Assembly (NCBI GenBank): GCA_032173965.1 | Contig: CM063284.1 | Coordinates: 112,132,410 to 112,196,409, forward strand | Origin: Sitta carolinensis | Taxonomy: Eukaryota; Chordata; Aves; Passeriformes; Sittidae | Direction: 5' to 3' | Length of the DNA: 64,000 nt | Shown here: piece by piece, positions 13,701-24,600 of the stretch | Position numbering within the stretch: the first letter of the stretch is position 1 | Layout: each line of letters starts with the position of its first letter | Made by a program: the position numbers and the translations under genes | The notes under the pieces: model-generated | What the model saw: the letters and a program-made list of their open reading frames with translations, nothing else | Databases searched by the model: none | Told to the model about the DNA's origin: nothing

Positions 13701-15089
13701 GCAGTACTTTCCATGTGACCTCAAGACTGTTTGTCATACCTGTAGGGCCTTTTTAATCTTCAAAATTAAAAATGTATTTCTTTCAGAAATGTATTTCGAT
13801 TGAGCCATTTTTCTTAAAATTTCCATTATTTGAAAAAAAACCCAAGCCCATACCTCACACAGTAACATAAACCCCCAAAATAGATTCTACACTTTAGTTA
13901 GGTATAGTGAGTTCTTCACAGAGAAATTAATTTCTGATATACATGCAGAAGCAGTCTCTAAAGCTATACTTTGAAATTTTATTAAAACAAAAGTTTGGAA
14001 GTGGAAATATGTCCTCAGGGTTGAGCAGAAGATATTAATAAATTTCAATTTGCTCACACCTACAGGAATCTTTCAGTCATAAGATTTTTTCTGATTCTTT
14101 TTGGAGACTTTGACAAGGTACTGGCATGCTGGGTGGTGGGAACTCTATGCAGCTGAGAGGGGTCTTCCCATTTCCTGTGAGACTATGCAGTGATGACAGG
14201 TTAGGAAGGAAGGTGGTACAGCATTCCCTTTGACCACATTTTAGGGACAATCCTGCTGCTTATAGAACCACAATATGGCACATGCTGGGGTTATTGTCTT
14301 TTCCTAGATTCAGGACAATATCCTAGAAAAAAGCTGCAACACTCTCCATATGACTGGCAGAAGGGGACATCCTGAGAAGGCCATGAGCTGCTCACATAGC
14401 TGATGTTGTCACATACAGGAGGAGAATCAGCAAACAGAGCTGATTCTGTCACCACAAGCAAACTCTGCCTCACTGCACAGACTCTCTCACCCTCAGGCCA
14501 AGGATGCCCATCCCAAATCTCTCAGACAGGCATGAAATACTCATGTTGGGCTAACCACTGACCTCCCTGTGATGTAGGACACCTCAGGTGTTCTACCAGC
14601 TGTTATGGCCACAGAATGACTAAGGTTTGTGCACACAGCTCATGTAGGGCCCAGTCCTCTCTTGTGCCTCCACAAAAAAAGATTGGGGATCTCTCTTTGC
14701 CCATGGCTGTGGGGAATTTCTAGTCCCCTGCAAGATAGTGACAGGGCTATTTTATCTATCCTTTGGAGCATTGTCCTCTGTCATATTGAGTTTTGAGGAG
14801 GTGGAAGACAGGAGGATACTTTGAGCTGGTCATGCCCCTGTCCAGGCATCTGGCTGTAATACACAGAACAAGGAAGCAAAGAGGAGCAGCCTGCCTCACT
14901 GGTCACTTCTCCCTACTTTTTTTCACATCCATGGTGACCTGCCAACCTCTTTATACCCAACTTGGACAAACTTCTCTGTGACATGGCCATCATCAATATT
15001 CTTCCCTTCGTGGTATGTTCTCAGCATCACCAAGGGTAGTACCAGGAGTTGGTGACACCACTCTATGACATGACAATGACCATCAAACA
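4457..15089. other. AT-rich non-coding DNA
   Basis: About 10.6 kb with no supportable gene. Open frames stay below 95 codons and show no domain I recognise. Content is unique AT-rich sequence with A/T homopolymers at about 6894-6929, 9331-9345, 10299-10316, 10715-10743 and 11104-11122. The part from about 14100 to 15080 is visibly richer in G and C and may be a decayed repeat. A stretch near 8985-9070 contains several TAAT-type homeodomain cores but no stronger feature. Confidence 0.55.
10715..10743. repeat. Poly(A) run, 29 bases
   Basis: A homopolymer with no retroposon body recognisable upstream. Confidence 0.95.
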
Positions 15090-15300
15090 TCAGGAAAGTT
15101 TGTTTTACTGTGAGGGTGACTGAGCTCTGGCACAGGTTTCAGAAAGATGCTGTGAGTTCTCCATCCTTGGAGATTTCCAAAAGATGTCTGGACATGTCCC
15201 TGGACAACATGCTCTAGGTGGCACTGGTTGAGCAGGAGCAGGGTTGAACCCAATGACCTCCAGAGGTCCCTTCCAGTCTCAAATATCGTGTGACTATATG
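15090..15300 (+). mobile_element. CR1 LINE fragment, diverged
   Basis: The start reads CATCAGGAAAGTTTGTTTTACTG then GTGAGGGTGACTGAGC and GGCACAGGTT, matching the usual CR1 path into its 3' untranslated region. It continues through CATGTCCCTGGACAACATGC and GAACCCAATGACCTCCAGAG, and ends with GGTCCCTTCCAGTCTC. The terminal octamers survive only as degraded TATCGTGTGACTATATG. The GACCTCCAGAGGTCCCTTCC wording resembles older CR1 subfamilies rather than the one at 4281. It is truncated and non-coding. Confidence 0.88.
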
Positions 15301-15786
15301 AAAACCTAGAAAATAGTTAATTATTTATCTCTAGACTGCTATTCTCCTAATATTGGCCCTGGAAAATATAATTTTGATGATTTAACACAATAATTTTCTT
15401 GCAGGATCAGACATTATGCTGTGTGGATATTCAAAATGCTTAAGCAGAAGAGGAGTCTCTCTTTTTCTGTAGTTTGTTTTTTTCCCCCCATAGGGATCTT
15501 TTTCATCTCCCCAGAATTTGTCTTGCCTACTTCTTTGACTTTTTGAAGACTCAAATGCAGTTCCTCGGACAACTTTTGTTATAAAGGACTTTGATTCATC
15601 TTCTAAGGACAGTCCATGTCACACAATGAATTTGATCTTGTAGAGCTACAGTATGTGACCCCTTCACCTAAAAGCTCGTTTTCTTGACTAAATTATCTAC
15701 TCCGTGTTGTTAGAATGTAGTGTTTGAGCATTATGCAGACTCTTGACTTTAAGGAATATTAACTAGAGGAAAGAGTGCATGCTATC
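15301..15786. other. Non-coding spacer between CR1 and LTR
   Basis: About 490 bases of AT-rich unique sequence. I see no gene, repeat unit or other signal in it. Confidence 0.5.
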
Positions 15787-15837
15787 TGTTATGAATGACC
15801 GAGACCAGATTTTGAAGAAAAATGAAAAAGGCTCTTG

Positions 15838-15843
15838 TTTATT
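15838..15843 (-). promoter_or_regulatory. LTR polyadenylation signal AATAAA
   Basis: The plus strand reads TTTATT, which is AATAAA in the orientation of the LTR. It lies about 50 bases inside the LTR 3' end and about 165 bases downstream of the TATA box, a normal position for the R region of a short LTR. Confidence 0.65.
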
Positions 15844-16007
15844 TAAAAAAAAAGCTGAAAGGAATGGAGAGTCCATGATAAGCTCAAACACCCTCACAAT
15901 AACTCAAAGACAACAGCGCGCTACCAACACACTTGGTTCTTCCTCCTGCACACCCAAGAACAGAAAGAACAGAAACAAGAAGAACCCTGCCCCACTGAGA
16001 ACACCCC

Positions 16008-16015
16008 TTTTTATA
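16008..16015 (-). promoter_or_regulatory. LTR TATA box
   Basis: On the minus strand the sequence is GTTATAAAAAGG. It sits between the CCAAT-rich upstream part (16061-16198) and the AATAAA signal, as expected for the core promoter of a retroviral LTR. Confidence 0.65.
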
Positions 16016-16060
16016 ACACCCCTGGGGGCCAGGATTTGTGGAATTTGGATCCGCGCACTG

Positions 16061-16198
16061 ATTGGTGGAATCTCGGTGCTCTGATTGGCCTTTAGCGTCG
16101 TTCATTCTGAGCCAATCGTTTCTTCAGGGTGTTGAATGATTGGTTGTTGTCTTGGTCCAATCACGCCTCGCCTCATCTATCCATTACCTCCACCCAAT
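16061..16198 (-). promoter_or_regulatory. Six CCAAT boxes in LTR U3
   Basis: CCAAT pentamers occur at 16112, 16157 and 16194 on the plus strand, and as ATTGG (CCAAT on the minus strand) at 16061, 16084 and 16139. All six lie within 138 bases just upstream of the TATA box in LTR orientation. CCAAT boxes are bound by NF-Y, and several are known in retroviral LTR enhancers. Binding here is inferred. Confidence 0.55.
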
Positions 16199-16215
16199 CC
16201 TGGACCTCCTCCCCT

Positions 16216-16331
16216 CTTACAACAAACAACCCCCTAATTTCCAAGACCATTAGAACCAAATTAATAACAACTACCCCCTTACAACAAACATACCCCTAAT
16301 TTCTAAAACCATTAGAACTAAATTCATAACA
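16216..16331 (-). repeat. 62-bp tandem duplication at LTR 5' end
   Basis: Two units start with CTTACAACAAAC at 16216 and 16278, a period of 62 bases. I count 6 differences over 55 aligned positions. In LTR orientation, the first 54 bases of the element reappear just inside it. Duplicated U3 blocks are common in retroviral LTRs. Confidence 0.9.
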
Positions 16332-19300
16332 ATCTTGTGACACACTGATACATAGATGGATCCTAAGTATGGATTGATGATTTTTCATCCACTGCCACAA
16401 GTCTTCTCTCCCCTCAAGTTACAGAGTAATGACTAGTACTATAGGTTCTCATTCTCTGATATACCAATATTAGCAAAACTTGCATACTTATGTTGAACTG
16501 CAAAAATTCCTGCTACACAGAGAATGATGGGGATTATGGTCAGGAAAACCATTGTTGCTGTTGAGGACTCCTAACTCTTGATCACAAAATACTTCTGTGA
16601 GACAAGCTTTGCTGCACCCTTCTTTTCTACCTCTGCTGAAAAAGATTTTGTGACTTGTCCTTGCTCTTTACCTCTTCTTATCTCACTCCATCAAACATAA
16701 TCTCCAAACTGACAGTCTAAATCTCTATCCCAACCCCATCCTAACCCCAAAGTTGTTTCTGAGCAAATCTCTCTAGCTTCTTACCTAAGCTGTGCTCTCT
16801 CTCCTTTGCTCTTCATTGACTATGTGCCTTTTCTCGTCTTCCCCTTTAGTTATTGTTTTTCTGGTGTCATTCTCTCTTAATTAACTAGGTAACAACAGTT
16901 ACCTTTCCCATACAGTTATCTTTTCTTTACCTGATCTAAAATGCCCTGTATTTCATCATCTCCCACCCCAATTTTTAATCAGATTTTTTGTTCTTTCCTC
17001 AATCTCATTCTTAAGATGTTAGTGCAAATTGACCTACCTATGGCACAGTATCAGTCTGCCTTGCAATTTAATTGGGGTTTTTGCCTTAATTCTTAAAAGT
17101 AAGGACAAGTGGAAGGTGTTTTTTGGTCTGATTTTTTTCTTTTCTTTAAGACAGAGTTAAGAAACTTTTCAAAGCAACTCAAAGTTTGCCACTCTAACCC
17201 TGTAATAAATAATTTAAACCCAGGGATTTAAAAATGTGCAATTTCGTGGAAACAAGACAGATCAAGAGGTTTGAAAATCCTTATTGACAATACAGAGTTT
17301 TCTGACCTTTCTTTTCTGTCAAATTATAGCAAATTTGCATTGATTATGTGTGAAACTGGATTCCCCCAGACCTCACACAGCTAGCTTGGCCAGGCTGTAA
17401 AATGGAACTTTATTTACAAGAGACTGAGCCACAGTCCCATAATTCAAAACACAAAACTCCTTGATCGTTTTTAAATAAATTTGTTAAGATTTGTTTTATG
17501 TGGGCTAACATCTCCCAGTTTTATTCACAGAGGGTGGGCAGAGGTAATTGAAAAGCAAGCTATTAGAAATATGACTGTTGTCCAGCCTTTATTATATGTG
17601 ACTCTAATCACTGTTTTTTATGATAATGTGAAGGACACAAATTTATCTATATCAAATTTATCTTTTATAAGCAGGCTTAGATGATTGTCTCAGGCTGGCC
17701 AGAGGTGACATAACTCTAGTCTGAAATATCCATAGCGGCTTGAGCATGACACTGCTCTGGCTGGTCACTCAGCCTGGGCCATTTAATTCATAATGAGATT
17801 GCTATGCTACATCACAGAAGTTTTGTGTTCCTGGACAGCTTGGTGCAAGGGCAAAGCACACTGGGGTCTTTTAGAAGAGGCTAGTTGAACTTCACAAGGA
17901 TTGTGGCAGTGAGATAATAACCACATCTTGTTCTGGAGAGCCTCACTGGTAAATGAGGATCCAAGTGCAAGAAGCAATTAAGACATGCTCTCAATCCAAG
18001 TGCTGTTTTACAGTCTTACAAAAGGTTGGGTTTTTTTAAAGTCAAATGCCAACATTTACCCAAGTGGTCTCAGAGCAAATGAAAAAGTAGGCCATTTTAG
18101 GAGGCTTAAACTCAGTTTTTCCATGCTGCAGGCTACTTAATCATGCACTTAGCAGTGAGCGTGTGCCATTACCGAAATGTAGCATTTGCTGAGTGGCTTC
18201 CTTTAAAAAAAAATCTGAAATATAACTATACATCTAGGGAAACAGAACTTGGAGTTAAAATATGAGTAGCTGAACATGAATTTTATTGTTTCCATAGATC
18301 TTCATATTCACTTTTGAAATGAAAAATGTCTTTTGCATTTGCAACACGCCTGCTAACTCATTACCTCTATCTTGCAATTAACTGCAGTGGGTAAAAGCTG
18401 GCTTTCCTATCAAGAAAATATACACTAATCTTCTTTCACTTTGTTGTATCAGTGCAGGATTTTTGTCCATGATCTTGTAGGAAGCAGATATATCTCTGAA
18501 TCCCTAAAAATACATTTGTTGGTGCCCTTGATTGCAAGTACTCCAAGTACATTTTAGAACTGCACTGTACAATTGAATCCTTCTTTGACAAATCTCTCTT
18601 GGCCTTTCTGAGAGCTACTTTTAGGTGTTGTAGTGTTGCATATGGAAATACCTGCTTAGCCCTACCAGGGGACACTATGTACCTTTCTTATTTGCCCTGT
18701 CTTGACACATGATTGATATTCTCACACACACCACTGATACCTTTGAGCTTTTGATTTTTCTCGGCCTGAAGATCAAAGAAGATTATTGCCTCAAACTGAA
18801 CCATGTCAGTACATATCAATAATTGCTAATTATTAGCTAATTAACTAATATTTTTTCCTTCTACAGTTATATATATACGCAGCTATCTTTAGGCTTTTTG
18901 TTGCTGTAGTGATAAAGGATAAATCAGATCATCCAGGAAACAAAGAGGAGGGGAAGTAAAATGTTGAAGTATTTCATATTTATTACTGAAATTCTCAAAT
19001 AGATTACTTCTATGTTACTTGCAGTCTCCTTAAATGTATAAATAGGGCAATATCTTTAGATTTCAAAAAAAGAAATCATATATTGATGAAAGCAATAAAA
19101 GTAATAAATACTCAGTAGAAAATGGCTTTTCATATTGATATTCTAAATATGTATTATAAACTTAATTGTTCTTATATGCAGGTTGTTTACAATTTAAATT
19201 CTTCCTCTTATCCCTCAATGATGTTACCATTTTTGGACTCTATATATTACTTGTTTTGCCAGGAAAGTGTGGAAAGTTGCTTTGGAAGAACTTACTGTGG

Positions 19301-20668
19301 TATATTAGATGAAGAGAGTAAAAGTAGAAATGTTTTGAGGAAAGAACGTGACCAAGGAAACTAGTTTTGCTCTTTATACCATACTTCTCCCCCCATCTTT
19401 TCTGCTGTGGAGGAGTGTTGTGTCAGAAAAACTCATGGCAAAGAAATAGGGAATACTGGTAGAGAAAAGGAGGAATAAGAGAATATGATGTTATGTCATC
19501 TGGGATTGTCTAAAATAACAAACGTTACAGGCTTTGGATAGGGTCACTGGAGCATTGGTGATTCCCAAAAGCTCTTTGAATTCAAGAGCTATTCCAAGTT
19601 AATGCTGGGGAACTGCAAGCAAAATAGCTTTTCAGTGATAATTTATTTTGTTGCTTAAGGACTACAAATTTCTCTTCTAAGAAGCACACTGGTATTTTAT
19701 TTGATTTAAATGAGAGACATTGGCACTTTTGGTGAGCCTACAGAGAATTTGAGCAAATTAGCAAAGGGGTTACTGCATCCATATGTGTGTTGCTTCAGGG
19801 ATTAGATGAATCTATTCAGTGAGTCAAATGCCTAGATTTAAATATCCCACAGATTCAAGGAGGTTTGTGGGAGCTGTCTGTATTCAGAAAGGACATTTAC
19901 CAAAAGAATAAAAAAACTGTGATAACCCATTGCATTTTAAATCTGAATCTGAATACTTGTTTCAACACAATGGGATTAAACTTCTAACAATACCAATCGA
20001 GGCAGACTAGGATGCTGTTTTCAGAAATAGTAACTTATTAAGAAAACTCTGAAGATTTGTAACTGTCCAAGAACTTGCAAACTTGGAATGTTTAGTCACA
20101 ATATCCAATGTCTTTTGCATCTTTTTAAAACTTTAGCAGACATGAATTCTTTTTTCCATGAATACCATAACAAACAAAAAAAAAATGCTTTTCACTGTCC
20201 TTCTTTTTGAAAAGCTGAAGTTCAACTAAAAAATTCAGAAGAGCACAGAAGTGTTTTATCAATGTTTTTACTTATAAAATACTCTGGTGGGGAATTTTAT
20301 GCAAAGTTGAGATATCTAGGAGAAAGAAGTTCAATACATCTCAACATATTCTATTGTAAAATAAAATTAATTAATGAATTTGAAGTCTTATTGACTAATA
20401 TTTTGAAAAGGATGTCCTGAGTCAATTCCTGCTAAGTGTCTGTGGACCTTAGCACAGATGAACTTGAAGTTCTGAGCATGTTGGTCGTTTGACTTCAAGG
20501 GATAGCATTGTTAATACTACTCACTGAAAGAAAATCAGTAAAACAGGTGGTTCTGTGTTCTTTGCATTATAACATTTAGGTTACTGGTAACAGTGGACAT
20601 TTCATCTTTTCCCTTGATTTCCTTTTTTCTTTTTACTTTTAAATTATACTTTGATTCATCTCTTTCCA

Positions 20669-20761
20669 TTTTGTTTTTGTTTTTATGTTTTGTTTTGTTT
20701 TGTTTTGTTTGTTGGGTTTTTTTGTTTTTGTTTTTGTTTGGTTTTTTGGGGTTTTTTTGGT
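20669..20761. repeat. GTTT/GTTTT-rich low-complexity tract
   Basis: About 90 bases made almost only of G and T, mostly GTTTT and GTTT units with a few GGG clusters. The 81-codon minus-strand frame across it, rich in Lys, Asn and Gln, is an artefact of this composition. Confidence 0.92.
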
Positions 20762-20916
20762 AGTATTTATATTGTTTCAAATTTAAACAAAAATTTTCTT
20801 ATGAAGTTTTCAAGTTTTAACTTATGACCCTTCCAAAAATGAAATGAAAATATTTTCATTTGTATTACTCTCTTCAGGACTTTAACTAGGTTTTGACTTG
20901 AAGAGTTCTTTAAAAT

Positions 20917-20985
20917 GTCTGTAGGTAACATCAGTTCTCTAACACCCTTTACAATGATGTTAGAGAACTGTATGCCACTGAAATA
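20917..20985. other. Imperfect hairpin with 13-bp perfect core
   Basis: CAGTTCTCTAACA at 20932-20944 is exactly complementary to TGTTAGAGAACTG at 20958-20970, with a 13-base loop. After a one-base bulge, CAT pairs with ATG, and scattered pairs continue outward for about ten bases. The form is compatible with a short precursor hairpin or the remnant of a palindromic DNA element. No known microRNA was recognised. Confidence 0.5.
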
Positions 20986-21154
20986 AATTAAAAATTGAAA
21001 GTGTTAGCATAAAATGGGTCAGTCCATTAATGCAAGATCAAATTCTGGATTTTAAAGTTTGTGGCTAGACTTATAGGATGTAAATTGCTGCTAATGGCAA
21101 TGCAATTGCACAATTTGAGATTCTGTTAGCAATCAGTCAGACATTGTGGTGCAT

Positions 21155-21651
21155 TGTGTTGGTTTGGCTGGGAGAGAGTTAATATTATTCACAGTAGCTG
21201 CTCTGGCTCTGTCCTTTGGGTTTGTGCTGGAAATATTGTTGATGACAGGGATGTCATTGATGAGCAGGGCTTGCACAGAGACAAGGCCCTTTCCCCTCCT
21301 CAAACCATCACGCCAGTGGGTGGGCTGGGAATGCACAAGGAGTTGGGAGGGGAGACAGCTGGGAAAGCTGACCTCAACTGACCACAGGTGTACCCCACAC
21401 CTTTGTCATCATGCTCAACGTATAGAGCTGGGGGAAGAAAAGGGGAGGGAGGTAACGTTAAGAGTGATCTCATTTGTCTTTCCAAGTCTCTATGACATGT
21501 GATGGAGCTCTCCTTTCCTGGACATGTCTGAACACCCGCCTGCCCATGGGCTTTTCTCACTTTTCCACTTCTGATTCTCTCTACCATCCCACTAGTGGAG
21601 GAGTGAGTGGCTATGTGGTGCTTAGCTGCCAGCTGGGATTAAGCCTTGACA
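21155..21651 (+). mobile_element. Solo LTR, ERVL-like, with internal deletion
   Basis: The element starts TGTTGGTTTGGCTGGGAGAG and ends GGGATTAAGCCTTGACA. Between them lie segments I know, from memory, from a widespread avian LTR: GTAGCTGCTCTGGCTCTGTC, AAGGCCCTTTCCCCTCCTC, GCACAAGGAGTTGGGAGGGG, GATGGAGCTCTCCTTTCCTGG and CACCCGCCTGCCCATGGG. The expected TATA motif upstream of GAGCTGGGGG is mutated to TATAGAG. After CCCATGGG (about 21550) the sequence jumps to CTTTTCTCAC, so the stretch that should hold the polyadenylation signal seems to be missing. Flanking pentamers TGCAT and TAAAT match at only three positions. The 118-codon and other frames here are incidental. Confidence 0.85.
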
Positions 21652-24600
21652 TAAATTCATGGTAATTTCAAGCATTTGCATTTGAATTTCTGTAATTAAT
21701 TTGTCTCATTTTAATGATTTCTAATTCTGAAATGGAATAGATTTTATTGCTTATATGATTTTAGTCTGTATAGGCTTCAAACATTTAATTTAAAATAGGT
21801 TGTAAGTGTTCCAAATCCTCAGTGCTAGAAAGAGGACATAGTGTTCTTCAAATACATATGCATGTCAAAAATAGAGTTCTTACAGCAAGGTCACTGTCAG
21901 TTGATTTAGTGCTTAGACTCCAGTAGAAAGTACTTAGAAGCCCAACCATTATGGTATGACTCACTTGACACTGCAGATAGAGTGAACTGCTTCAGAAATG
22001 CACGTTGGAACTCTGGTTGTCACTAACTTGTGACTGATAGTGTAAGATGGCTAAATGATTAACTTGATGTTTGCATGCCTTGAAAACAGATAATAGATCT
22101 ATGAAATCTGGCAGTATATTCAAGGCAACACACATAAAATACACTAATGTGGCATTTAAATTGATAAAAACTGTCAGCATTATAAGGGAATGCTTTTCCA
22201 TGTCTTCTACATCCTGCCACAACTAAAAGTTTCAAGGTCTTATTTTTCACTATGTGACAAATGATCATGAACTTTCATGGCACCCACCTCATATGCTTAA
22301 GGATTTCCTCTGAAAAGCCTATAGCAAATTGAGAATCAATACCTGAAAAAGCTTAAAATTGGCTCAGTTTACTGTGTAATGTTAATGTTACCAACATCAC
22401 AATTTATTCAACAAAAATCAGTTTCATTTTCAAAGACAATTTGTGACCATCATTCTAGAGAACACTGCCCTAGTGGCAGAAAGATTAAAATAGCTTTTCT
22501 TGTATATCCGCACTGTTGTACACATCTAAAAAGCAGATGCTATATCAACAGTAAGATGGCCAGTTTCTCTTTGATATGAAGTTGTCAATTACAGGAAAAG
22601 AAGCATAAGCTTATGGAAGGAATTGTACAGGAACACAATATATAGCAAAAGTATTTGAAATAGTTAAGGTTCTCAAACTTCCTTACATATGGGCAAAAAG
22701 CGATGCCAAAAGTTTTCAGGATTTTAGTGCTATGGGTAAATGAAAATAGGGTTTTAATTACTCATGGCCAGAGTCATTATCACGTGGCAAAGGTTGCAAC
22801 ACTTATTTTTAATAGATTATGAGTAACTGGTATGGGAAAAAAAAAAAAAAAAAGTTGAATAAAGTTTAATAAAAATGCACCTAAAATGTTATTTTACATC
22901 TCTCTCTGATTTGAATTTTTGTGGGAGGAGTAATCATTGCTATGAGTGGATAGACACCTGGAATTGTTTCTCAAAACCTTTTGCTCAAACCAGGTGAATT
23001 GCTCCTATTAGTGCCTTTTTGATGAAGTTTCTTTAGGCAGAAGGACACTGTACAAACCCATCAGCATCGACTTCAGCTGTCTTCACTCCCCTACTACTTA
23101 TTGACATAATTTCAGAACTTGTGGAGGAGACAAAACCATTAAATTTCTCATCTCTTTAAAAACTGGCTGTCAAGAAATGTTCCGGAACCCAACTTCTTGC
23201 CAATATGTTTTAATAAAAAAAAAAAAAAAAAGTGTAAAGAAATTGTAGGATTTTTGGAAGGACGCAAGAGAATTCTGAAAGAAAAGAAAATAAAGTTGCA
23301 AAACAGTGTGGTTTTAAGAAGGGATTTAGTTAGATTACATGGTTCATTGTATTCACACGTAACATTTGGAAGGCTTCCACTCTCAGCACCTTTTCCTCTG
23401 AGCTGACATCAACATAGAAGGAAGATTTCAGGTACTCAGTGTTCTCCACTTGTGACACACAGGAGACAAAAGAGATTTAGTTAAGAGAATTTTGCTTTGC
23501 TCACCATTTCTGCATTGTTGCTTTGAAAGAAACTTTAACTCCAGGTAACCTAAAAATCTCAAGCTGTGACACCGAAATCAAGAAAAGTGTAACCTCTGTG
23601 TCAAGAACTGTATGATTTACATGATGCACTTTCTGGTGATGCCATGCACACAAATAAGACATTGCAACAAAGAACCTCACTGAACAATACCATGTTCTGG
23701 TCCTCATATATAAACATTTACTAAAGCTGAAATTATATCCCTTGTATGGTGGCAGAGCCAAGGAGTAGAATCAGAGTGTTTCTCAGGGAGGCGAACAGTC
23801 TCAGCTCACTGTGGGGAAATATTCTTGAGCAGTACCACAAAACATTGCAATTACACAGATGGTGGTCAAGACAGCCCAGATATTACCAAATAGGAAGGAT
23901 TTTGTGTTTGTTTTGGTTTTTTTCTTGTATTTCCCAATATAGACCTCTGATGGAGTGGCAATGATCTCTTTTAACTTTAATAGGTTATCCCTTTTTTCTT
24001 CTTTTTAGATTGAAAATAAACAAACAAAAAACAAACCTGAATCACATAAAAACCCCACTGGTTAATGATCATATTTGTAAATTCTTTAATATCACTAACA
24101 AAAATATGTCAGCATTCTGCAACTTGTTTTTAAAAAAGATTATATTTTTTTCTATTTGGACCCTGTTATTGATTATAGTATCTATCAGGGCGATTGAACC
24201 TTCCTTCTGTGTTTTTATATCATGAAACTTGATTTTCACATTTTCCTGAAGAAATAATTAAAACCTTGATTCTTTTTAATGGTAATTATGTTTTAAAATA
24301 TTAAGGGCTAGCCTGTGATGGATGTATGGAGATTGACATTATCAGACATCTTCAGAAACTGTGATGTCATGGCAGTAGTAAACTTTCCAGCAAAGTGCTG
24401 TTTTTAAGATTTAAAGAAGTTCATACATTGCATTTTCAGTGATTATAACCACATTACAAAACATTAGTGGAAAACTGAGTATTTGGTATAGGTTTGATTT
24501 GGTTTGGTTTAGCTTGGTTTTTATTTTTTTTTTTTTTTCTAAGAGACGTTCCTTATTCTATAAAATAATCCTTTTTTGCCTGTTTATTCATTTTTTGAAG

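Larger units (their letters stand above)
15787..16331 (-). mobile_element. Solo LTR of an endogenous retrovirus
   Basis: The block is bounded by perfect 10-base inverted termini, TGTTATGAAT at the left and ATTCATAACA at the right, the TG...CA ends of a retroviral LTR. Read on the minus strand it has the expected order: a CCAAT-rich U3, a TATA box (16008-16015) and an AATAAA signal (15838-15843) near the 3' end. Length is about 545 bases. CpG dinucleotides are frequent compared with the flanks. The three bases next to each end are ATC, which may be the remains of a longer target duplication. No internal retroviral region lies on either side, so it is a solo LTR. The retroviral class is not assigned. 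The 101-codon frame across it is incidental. Confidence 0.85.
16332..21154. other. AT-rich non-coding DNA
   Basis: About 4.8 kb without a supportable gene. It holds unique sequence, a GT-rich low-complexity tract (20669-20761) and a hairpin (20917-20985), both listed separately. A stretch near 18110-18400 has mixed composition and TAAT cores, but nothing more specific. Confidence 0.55.

Noticed and set aside
17340..17480. Possible LTR R/U5 remnant (ACTTTATTTACAAGAGACTGAGCC)
   Set aside because: Only one polyadenylation-like word and no terminal TG...CA structure or match to the other LTRs.
21146..21502. 118-codon frame
   Set aside because: It lies in the LTR at 21155-21651, in a non-coding part of that element.
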